Below are positions 7,032 through 11,909 of a DNA stretch of 11,909 bases, in pieces; position 1 is the stretch's first letter; each line of letters starts with the position of its first letter. The notes beneath the pieces are model-generated. The model did no database searches. It saw nothing but the letters and a program-made list of their open reading frames with translations, and had not been told where the DNA came from. The position numbers and the translations under genes were made by a program. The stretch is from Cyanobacteria bacterium OH_PDB_112 (lineage in GTDB: Bacteria > Cyanobacteriota > Vampirovibrionia > Gastranaerophilales > CAJFVJ01): contig JAEWLZ010000059.1 in NCBI GenBank assembly GCA_023457295.1, forward strand, positions 1 to 11,909. Reading direction: 5' to 3'.

Positions 7032-7745
7032 ATGAAGATAGCTGTTTTGTCAGATATCCATGGAAATATGGAGGCTTTAACGGCAGTTTTATCTGATATG
7101 ATAACTAAAGATATTGAAAAAGTTTTTATTTGTGGAGACCTTGCCATGGCAGGGCCTGAACCTGCTCAAACCGTGGATTTTATACGGAATTTTGATTTTA
7201 CCATAATTCAGGGAAATACGGATGAAATGATTGTGAAAGATATAATTCCGCCAAACGAAATTATGGCAAATGCTTTAAAATATTCACAAGAAGTTTTGTC
7301 AGAAGAACAAAAAGAATTTTTGGCATCGCTGCCGTTTTCGCACACTGAAGAAATTGAGGGTTTGAGTCTTTTATTTGTACATGGTTCTCCTCGTCGAAAT
7401 AATGAAGATATAATGCCTTCTCAAAATGAAGATAAAATAGCGGAAATTATAAGCGGAGCAAAAGAAGATATTATTTTTTGCGGTCATACCCATTTGCCTT
7501 GCGGATATCAAATTAAAAAACAGACTGTTGTGAATGTGGGAAGTGTCGGACGTCCGTTTTCGGAAGTACCTGAAGCTTGTTATGTAACTGTAAATATTAA
7601 CAAAGATGAAGCTGAAATTTTGCATCATTTTGTGCCGTACGATGTTGGGACTGCTGCTCAAAAGTTGCGCAATACAGGCTTTTGGGGGGCTGATGTTTTG
7701 GCGGATATGCTTATTAGCGCAATAAGCCGTTACCCTCAATCGTAA
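7032..7745 (+). CDS. calcineurin-like metallophosphoesterase, YfcE/MJ0936-type
   Basis: This is a cytosolic two-metal phosphodiesterase or phosphatase of 237 residues. All metallophosphoesterase blocks are present in order: SDIHGN (D8, H10), CGDLAM (D36), GNTDE (N62, D64; the usual His of GNHD is Thr, a frequent variant in this branch), FVHGSP (H117), and GHTH (H152, H154). They are followed by NVGSVGRPF, the typical segment after the active site in YfcE/MJ0936-like enzymes. The family hydrolyses model phosphodiesters, but the physiological substrate is generally unknown and cannot be read from this sequence. The ATG has a strong GAGGGG at 7021-7026, five bases upstream. It runs opposite to ispG and is followed after 97 bases by the decarboxylase gene, which appears to have its own promoter. 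Confidence 0.9.
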   Translation: MKIAVLSDIHGNMEALTAVLSDMITKDIEKVFICGDLAMAGPEPAQTVDFIRNFDFTIIQGNTDEMIVKDIIPPNEIMANALKYSQEVLSEEQKEFLASLPFSHTEEIEGLSLLFVHGSPRRNNEDIMPSQNEDKIAEIISGAKEDIIFCGHTHLPCGYQIKKQTVVNVGSVGRPFSEVPEACYVTVNINKDEAEILHHFVPYDVGTAAQKLRNTGFWGADVLADMLISAISRYPQS

Positions 7746-7785
7746 AAATCCTTTATTTTTTTACAAAACTTTATTAAAATGTTTA

Positions 7786-7814
7786 TTGCTTTTGTTTTTA
7801 TTATTTTGTATAAA
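7786..7814 (+). promoter_or_regulatory. predicted sigma-70-type promoter of the decarboxylase gene
   Basis: The -35 box TTGCTT (7786-7791) and the -10 box TATAAA (7809-7814) are separated by an optimal 17 bases in the 97-base gap after the phosphoesterase gene. A start near 7821 would leave a leader of about 22 bases including the Shine-Dalgarno. This is a prediction from consensus only. Confidence 0.45.
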
Positions 7815-7829
7815 CAAAAATATCGTCAA

Positions 7830-7836
7830 AAGGAGA
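7830..7836 (+). promoter_or_regulatory. ribosome binding site that fixes the TTG start of the decarboxylase
   Basis: AAGGAGA lies six bases upstream of the TTG at 7843-7845. No in-frame ATG occurs before codon 107, well inside the conserved catalytic domain, so this site decides the start. Confidence 0.75.
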
Positions 7837-7842
7837 GAATAG

Positions 7843-9294
7843 TTGACTATAGCCTTACCTAAAAAGAAAATAAAAAAAACAAAATCTTTAAAGCCTTCCC
7901 AAAAGGTTAAAGCGCCTATTGTGGAAGCTTTACGCAAATATTATCAAAATCCTTCGGTACAGTTCCATATTCCCGGACATACCAAAGGAAATGCGATTTT
8001 TGAAGATTTTAAAAATCTTATAGGTTCTCGTGCGGTATTTTTGGATACAACTGATGAATTCAACAATCTAGGAACTCTTCATCCCGCGACAGGAGCTGTA
8101 AAAGAATCTCAGGAGCTTGCAGCACAAGCTTTTGGCGCTGAAAAAACCTTTTTTCTTATGAATGGTTCAACTATCGGAAATATAGCGATAGCTTTGACTT
8201 TGACTCAAGAAAAACAAAAAGTGATTGTTGGAAGAAATTGCCACCGTTCTCTTGTTACGGGTATGGTGTTGTCAGGCGCAGAACCTTTGTGGGTTATACC
8301 TGAAAAACTTCAAGATTGGGGGCTTTGGGGGCATGTTGAAGCTTCTGAAATTGAAAAACTTTTGAAAAAAAATTCGGATGTCGGCATGGTGTGGATTACA
8401 AGTCCTACTTATGAAGGTGTGGTTAGTGATATTGAAGCGATTTCTGAAATTTGCAAAAAATACGGTGTGATTTTAGCTGTTGATGAGGCGCATGGATGTT
8501 TGTGGAATTTTAATTCCGAGTTCCCGTCTCCTGCAATGAAATTGGGGGCGGATGTCGTAGTTCAGTCTTTGCATAAAACAGGCGGAAGTTTCTCTCAGAG
8601 TTCCATGCTTCATGTGGCACATGGTGCGAACATTGATACGGCAGAGCTTGAAGCTAATTTGAAAATGCTTCATACTACAAGTCCTTCTTATACTTTGCTT
8701 GCAAGTTTAGATGCCGCAAGAGCTTATTTGCAAACAGCAAAAGGTCGCAGGGCAATAAAGACTGCTCTTGTGAATGCGAAATTTATCAGAAGACGTTTGG
8801 CGCAAATCCCTGAAGTCAGCGTTCTTTCCTTTGAAGATAGAGATTTTGACCCTACAAAAATTTTCTTAAAAATTAAAGGATTAAGCGGTAAAAGTCTTGA
8901 AAAAATCTTGGAACGTGAATATCATTTGGAAGTTGAATCGGCTGCCGATGAAGGTATTTTGATACTTTCAAATATCGGGCATTCAAAGAGAGATGCTATT
9001 TATTTTTGCGAATGTATAGAGTCAATTGTAAAAAGTAATTTTGGAGGAATTTCATATCTTGAAAATCCTAAAATGATGCCTTTGTGTGTTCCTAAAATGG
9101 CAATGACACCTCGTGAGGCACATTTTAAAAAATCAGAACGTATACCTGTAAAAGAGGCAATAGGAAGAATTTCAGAAGAAATCATAGCAGAATGTCCTCC
9201 AGGAATATCTGTTCTTGTTCCTGGTGAAATTGTTGAAGAAAAACATCTGCCGTATTTGCAAAAGTATGAAACTTTAAGCGTTATTATTGATTAA
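7843..9294 (+). CDS. PLP-dependent Orn/Lys/Arg decarboxylase (aspartate aminotransferase fold)
   Basis: This 483-residue enzyme belongs to the basic amino acid decarboxylase group III, in the size class of Bacillus SpeA (about 490 residues) rather than the 700-residue enterobacterial inducible enzymes. It would decarboxylate arginine, lysine or ornithine to agmatine, cadaverine or putrescine; the substrate cannot be decided by eye. Motifs are FHIPGHTKG (41-49), TTDEFNNLGTLHPATGA (69-85), MNGSTIGN (107-113 region), VDEAHG (D214, H217), and QSLHKTGG with the Schiff-base lysine K245. The small C-terminal domain is present, with CPPGISVLVPGE (451-462). The first 24 residues form an unusually lysine-rich tail before the conserved fold. 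It starts with TTG, supported by a good Shine-Dalgarno. Its TAA stop overlaps the stop of the convergent nitroreductase by four bases. Confidence 0.9.
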   Translation: MTIALPKKKIKKTKSLKPSQKVKAPIVEALRKYYQNPSVQFHIPGHTKGNAIFEDFKNLIGSRAVFLDTTDEFNNLGTLHPATGAVKESQELAAQAFGAEKTFFLMNGSTIGNIAIALTLTQEKQKVIVGRNCHRSLVTGMVLSGAEPLWVIPEKLQDWGLWGHVEASEIEKLLKKNSDVGMVWITSPTYEGVVSDIEAISEICKKYGVILAVDEAHGCLWNFNSEFPSPAMKLGADVVVQSLHKTGGSFSQSSMLHVAHGANIDTAELEANLKMLHTTSPSYTLLASLDAARAYLQTAKGRRAIKTALVNAKFIRRRLAQIPEVSVLSFEDRDFDPTKIFLKIKGLSGKSLEKILEREYHLEVESAADEGILILSNIGHSKRDAIYFCECIESIVKSNFGGISYLENPKMMPLCVPKMAMTPREAHFKKSERIPVKEAIGRISEEIIAECPPGISVLVPGEIVEEKHLPYLQKYETLSVIID

Positions 9295-10181
9295 AACCAT
9301 CTAACTTCTTTAAAATCTCTTTTTATACCTTTTTTAAAGGTTTCTTCGGGGTATCCTAAAATTATTGCGGTTGCTGTTTTATCTTCTTTTGTTATTCCGT
9401 ATTTTTGTTTTATTTTGGGGTTGTTATCTATTGATGGCGGAACGCTTCCTATGAAACAAGTTCCCAGTCCTAAAGATTCTGCCGCCGTACAGGCAAGTGT
9501 AGCTGAAATAATAGCATCTTCTTTGTCGCAAAGCGGCGAAGTGTAAAAAATTAAAACAGCGGGAGCATCATAAAACAAAGAGTCTTTTCCTTTTTTATGA
9601 TTTTCTAAAGTCGTTTTTAAAAGAGGCATAATAAATTCTTTAGCTAATTTGTAATCATGCTTTCCCATAAAAGGTTTTTGCAGCCATAAACCTATCGGAC
9701 TAAAGATTTTAAGAGCTATTTTAAATGAAGTCATAAGGTCATTTTTAAGTTCTTGCACTTTGTCTTTGCCGTTTATAACCAGAATTTTTACTTCATAGGG
9801 CGGAATGCTGATAGCTCCGGTTGAGGCTGCTGCGATAATTTTTTCTATAACTTCTTTCGAGATTGGAATATCTTTAAATTTTCTTGCGCTGCGGCGTTTT
9901 AAAAGTAAAGAATAAAGACTTTTGTAGTCAGCAGGTTCTGAAGGGAAATTTTTTATCAGTTTATCTTCCGATATACCTTCTCCTTCTATTGTTATAGCAT
10001 TTTGAGGGCATTTCATCATGCAATAACCGCATTGTATGCACCCGAATTTTGAGTTAGGGTTTGAGGTTATTTCACCATTTTTTAAAAGCAAATATTCTCC
10101 CGAGCAAATTTCGGTGCAAATGCCGCATTTTGTACAATTTTCATTAATTACTATTTTTACGGGTTTTTCTTTATTTAGCAT
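9291..10181 (-). CDS. ferredoxin-nitroreductase fusion protein
   Basis: This is a 296-residue fusion of an N-terminal two-cluster ferredoxin domain and an FMN-dependent nitroreductase domain, probably a cytosolic oxidoreductase. The first cluster motif uses C16, C19, C22 and C26 and lacks the usual following proline. The second uses C48, C51, C54 and C58 with the proline (CIQCGYCMMKCP). The nitroreductase part starts at RRSARKFKD (96-104), the usual FMN phosphate-binding start. It continues with the STGAISIPPYE loop (120-130), YDAPAVLIFYT (204-214), ESLGLGTCFIGS (235-246) and AIILGYPEE (272-280). Such fusions are common in anaerobes and presumably pass electrons from the clusters to FMN; the real substrate is unknown. 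The ATG has AAGGA at 10188-10192, six bases upstream. The stop overlaps that of the decarboxylase, and the promoter faces the glycosyltransferase gene. Confidence 0.92.
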   Translation of the reverse strand: MLNKEKPVKIVINENCTKCGICTEICSGEYLLLKNGEITSNPNSKFGCIQCGYCMMKCPQNAITIEGEGISEDKLIKNFPSEPADYKSLYSLLLKRRSARKFKDIPISKEVIEKIIAAASTGAISIPPYEVKILVINGKDKVQELKNDLMTSFKIALKIFSPIGLWLQKPFMGKHDYKLAKEFIMPLLKTTLENHKKGKDSLFYDAPAVLIFYTSPLCDKEDAIISATLACTAAESLGLGTCFIGSVPPSIDNNPKIKQKYGITKEDKTATAIILGYPEETFKKGIKRDFKEVRWF

Positions 10182-10203
10182 TTTAATTCCTTTTTGGTAT
10201 AAT
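10175..10203 (+). promoter_or_regulatory. predicted promoter of the glycosyltransferase gene
   Basis: An extended -10 TGGTATAAT (10195-10203) is preceded, after a 17-base spacer, by TTAGCA (10175-10180), a 4-of-6 match to the -35 consensus. The -35 box overlaps the start codon of the divergent nitroreductase gene. The expected start is near 10210, giving a leader of about 30 bases. Confidence 0.55.
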
Positions 10204-10221
10204 AATTAAACTTTATTATAC
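10197..10221. repeat. inverted repeat of two facing -10 boxes
   Basis: GTATAAT (10197-10203) and ATTATAC (10215-10221) are perfect complements separated by 11 bases and centred on 10209. Each arm is the -10 box of one divergent promoter. The symmetry could also serve as a regulator-binding site, but the arms are explained by promoter function alone. Confidence 0.5.
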
Positions 10222-10244
10222 ATTGCGTCAGAGGAATTTGTGAA
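10215..10244 (-). promoter_or_regulatory. predicted promoter of the ferredoxin-nitroreductase gene
   Basis: On the minus strand TATAAT (10215-10220) has TTCACA (10239-10244), a 5-of-6 match to the -35 consensus, 18 bases upstream. The -35 box overlaps the GTG start of the glycosyltransferase. The expected start, near 10208, gives a leader of roughly 27 bases to the ATG at 10179-10181. It interleaves with the plus-strand promoter. Confidence 0.5.
10231..10236 (+). promoter_or_regulatory. ribosome binding site for the GTG start of the glycosyltransferase
   Basis: GAGGAA lies just upstream of the GTG at 10240-10242, at somewhat short spacing. The protein from this GTG begins with the expected first beta strand of the fold (KKVAIFID), and the next in-frame ATG is far inside it, so the GTG start is preferred. 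Confidence 0.6.
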
Positions 10245-11319
10245 TAAAAAAGTTGCTATATTTATCGATTATTTACAAGATACGGAATTTAGAGGCGGAG
10301 CCGAAAAGTTTCATTATGAGCTATTAAAGGGTCTGTCAAAAAATAATAAACTTGATGTTTATTATTTTTATAATGAATTGAAGAACACCTTAAATGATAA
10401 TATTAATCTCATCCCTTGTGATGGAGGGACTGATATTTCTTCTTTAATAAATTCGCAAGCCTATGATGCTGTTCTTTATCCTTACATGTTCAAAAATAAT
10501 TATATTTCTTTGCATCATTTGCATTCAAGATATTTTAGGGTCAAAAAGGTAAGAAAATGGTATGAATTATGTTTGTCCAGTCTTTTTGAGAGAAAAAAAT
10601 TCAGAAATTTTAAAAAAGACATTGCGTATGAAAAAGAATGTTTGTTATCTAATAAAAAAATTATTGTTTGTTCCGAAATCTTAAAACGTGATTTTGTGGA
10701 AAGCTATCAAATTCCTGAGGAAAAAATCAAAGTGATTTATCCGGGGTGCGGCACTCCAGATGGGGTTGATTTTGCCCAAAACAATATCTTTACTTTTGCA
10801 TTATCGGCTTTGGGGTTTCATAAAAAAGGCGGATTTATGACTTTATTTGCCGCTGCTTTGCTTAAGTTGCAAGGGTATGATTTTAAAGTGAAAGTTATTT
10901 ATTCTAAGTGGAAAAAAAATATACTTTTGCGTGTGTTTCTATTTATTTTTGGTCTTTGCCGCAATTTTGAATTTGTTGGATTTCAAAAAAACATGAGTGA
11001 ATTTTTTAAAACCTCAAATTGTCTTTTAATGCCGTCTAATGAAGAAACGTTTGGTATGACCGCACTTGAGGCTATGGCAAATAAAAGATTTGCAATCGTA
11101 AGTGATTGTTGCGGAATCGCGGAAATTTTAAAAGACGGTGAAAACGGGTTTGTATTTGATTTTTCTAAAAATCCTATATGTGAACTTTATAAAAAAATGA
11201 AATATGTACTTGAAAATAAAGAAAAATATACACAAATTTGTCAAAAAGCGTATGAAACAGCACAGGAATTTTCGTGGGAAAAGACTGTTTCTGAGTTTGA
11301 AACGGAAATTTTGAGTTAA
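10240..11319 (+). CDS. glycosyltransferase, GT-B fold, family 4 type
   Basis: This 359-residue enzyme is a retaining GT-B glycosyltransferase of the GT4 (glycosyl transferases group 1) type. It would transfer a sugar from a nucleotide-sugar donor to a growing glycan at the cytosolic face of the membrane. The N-terminal domain starts with VAIFIDYL and a glycine-rich acceptor loop, RGGAEKFH (18-25). The linker region shows IIVCSEILKRDFVESY (141-156) and KIKVIYPG (162-169), typical of the family. The C-terminal donor domain has FVGF (245-248) and the EX7E motif E269/E277 in EETFGMTALEAMA, then GIAEILKDGENGFVFD (292-307). The segment 225-240 is hydrophobic and may associate with the membrane. It shares a divergent promoter region with the nitroreductase and ends in a four-base overlap with the PIG-L gene. 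The sugar and acceptor are unknown. Confidence 0.92.
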   Translation: MNKKVAIFIDYLQDTEFRGGAEKFHYELLKGLSKNNKLDVYYFYNELKNTLNDNINLIPCDGGTDISSLINSQAYDAVLYPYMFKNNYISLHHLHSRYFRVKKVRKWYELCLSSLFERKKFRNFKKDIAYEKECLLSNKKIIVCSEILKRDFVESYQIPEEKIKVIYPGCGTPDGVDFAQNNIFTFALSALGFHKKGGFMTLFAAALLKLQGYDFKVKVIYSKWKKNILLRVFLFIFGLCRNFEFVGFQKNMSEFFKTSNCLLMPSNEETFGMTALEAMANKRFAIVSDCCGIAEILKDGENGFVFDFSKNPICELYKKMKYVLENKEKYTQICQKAYETAQEFSWEKTVSEFETEILS

Positions 11320-11909
11320 ATATTATAAATTTTGCATATTTTTTTGAACATTTTTACATCAACCGCGCAAAAAGCTTCAACTGCTTCCAAATGAGGAGCA
11401 AGACCGCGATAGGTATTTAGCCCCAATATTTTTGTGTAATCATTGTTTGCGATTTGTGATTTATATGTTTGAAGCAGAGAAAGTTTTTCTTTTGAAACAT
11501 TTGAAATATCGACATAAAAATTAGGCAATGCAAGAGCTTGCCATACTTCATAAAAAATAATTCTCAGGTTTTTTTTGTGTTTTTTATATTTTAAAAGTTC
11601 TTTTAGTAAAATAGACGCAGCCTTATGGTCACGATGCTGGTCGATTATATTGGGTAAAAATATGTAATCGTAATCAGCAATATTTATTTTGCTGAAATAT
11701 TCTGAGTTCAAAATAAGACTTCTATCGTCACAGTATTCCCAAAAGTCGTAAGATTTTACTTTTAACTGTTCCATTGCCTTTAAAAATTCATCTTTTCTTA
11801 TGGCAGTTTTTTCTTTTTTAGAAATATCTTCATGAATTCCCAAGCTGCCATTCGTAAGGCAAATTATGTCGAATAATTCACCGTATTGAAGCAAAGCCCC
11901 TCCTAATCC
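11316..11909 (-). CDS. PIG-L/LmbE-family deacetylase, 5'-truncated by the window
   Basis: The frame stays open to the right edge. Five codons upstream of the TTG at 11892-11894 read GLGGA, completing a GLGGALLQYGE segment. This corresponds to the stretch just after the HPDDE zinc motif in PIG-L proteins, so the start and the first zinc ligands lie outside the window. The visible part continues with FDIICLTNG, the second beta strand, and the second zinc motif HRDH (H87 and H90, counted from the TTG codon) in NIIDQHRDHKAA. The family removes N-acetyl groups from GlcNAc-containing substrates, for example in GPI, mycothiol, bacillithiol or polysaccharide biosynthesis. The C-terminus (150-192) looks complete, with no added domain. 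Convergence with a glycosyltransferase suggests a surface-glycan role, but the substrate is not determined. Confidence 0.88.
   Translation of the reverse strand, partial: GLGGALLQYGELFDIICLTNGSLGIHEDISKKEKTAIRKDEFLKAMEQLKVKSYDFWEYCDDRSLILNSEYFSKINIADYDYIFLPNIIDQHRDHKAASILLKELLKYKKHKKNLRIIFYEVWQALALPNFYVDISNVSKEKLSLLQTYKSQIANNDYTKILGLNTYRGLAPHLEAVEAFCAVDVKMFKKICKIYNI

Noticed and set aside
7742..7764. Stem GTAAAAA / TTTTTAC at the end of the phosphoesterase gene, considered as a terminator.
   Set aside because: The stem is almost pure AT, the loop is nine bases, and no T-run follows it.
11892..11894. TTG taken as the start of the PIG-L gene.
   Set aside because: The frame continues upstream as GLGGA, the conserved continuation of the HPDDE motif, so the true start is outside the window.

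Overview
This is an AT-rich, gene-dense bacterial window of about 11.9 kb with ten protein-coding genes, two of them cut by the window edges. No RNA gene, insertion sequence, CRISPR array or stretch of more than 300 bases without a gene was found. The proton-pumping complex I genes, the MEP-pathway gene ispG and the low GC suggest an anaerobic or host-associated bacterium. I cannot fix the phylum from sequence alone; low-GC lineages such as Melainabacteria or Elusimicrobia are only guesses.

Layout: (1) 1-4509, plus strand: the end of a complex I operon, nuoL (5' end outside the window), nuoM and nuoN. They are tightly packed, with Shine-Dalgarno sites overlapping the preceding stop codons. 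(2) 4506-6977, minus strand: ispG, then a secreted protein of unknown function built from two copies of one domain, then a 138-residue orphan whose stop codon overlaps that of nuoN. (3) 7032-9294, plus strand: a calcineurin-like phosphoesterase, then a PLP-dependent Orn/Lys/Arg-type decarboxylase that starts with TTG and has its own promoter. (4) 9291-10181, minus strand: a two-cluster ferredoxin fused to a nitroreductase. (5) 10240-11319, plus strand: a family 4 type glycosyltransferase, starting with GTG. (6) 11316-11909, minus strand: a PIG-L/LmbE deacetylase, whose N-terminus lies beyond the right edge.

The genes look mostly like core metabolism and do not form one pathway. NuoL, NuoM and NuoN are the three antiporter-like pump subunits of one complex. 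The glycosyltransferase and PIG-L deacetylase plausibly share a cell-surface glycan pathway, but they are convergent rather than co-transcribed.

The main oddities are these. All three convergent gene junctions overlap by exactly four bases at shared stop codons, leaving no room for an intrinsic terminator between them. The secreted protein contains an internal domain duplication. Two consensus -10 boxes form an inverted repeat between the nitroreductase and glycosyltransferase genes. A 12-bp inverted repeat abuts the start of the 138-residue orphan. I see no convincing new defence or mobile system.
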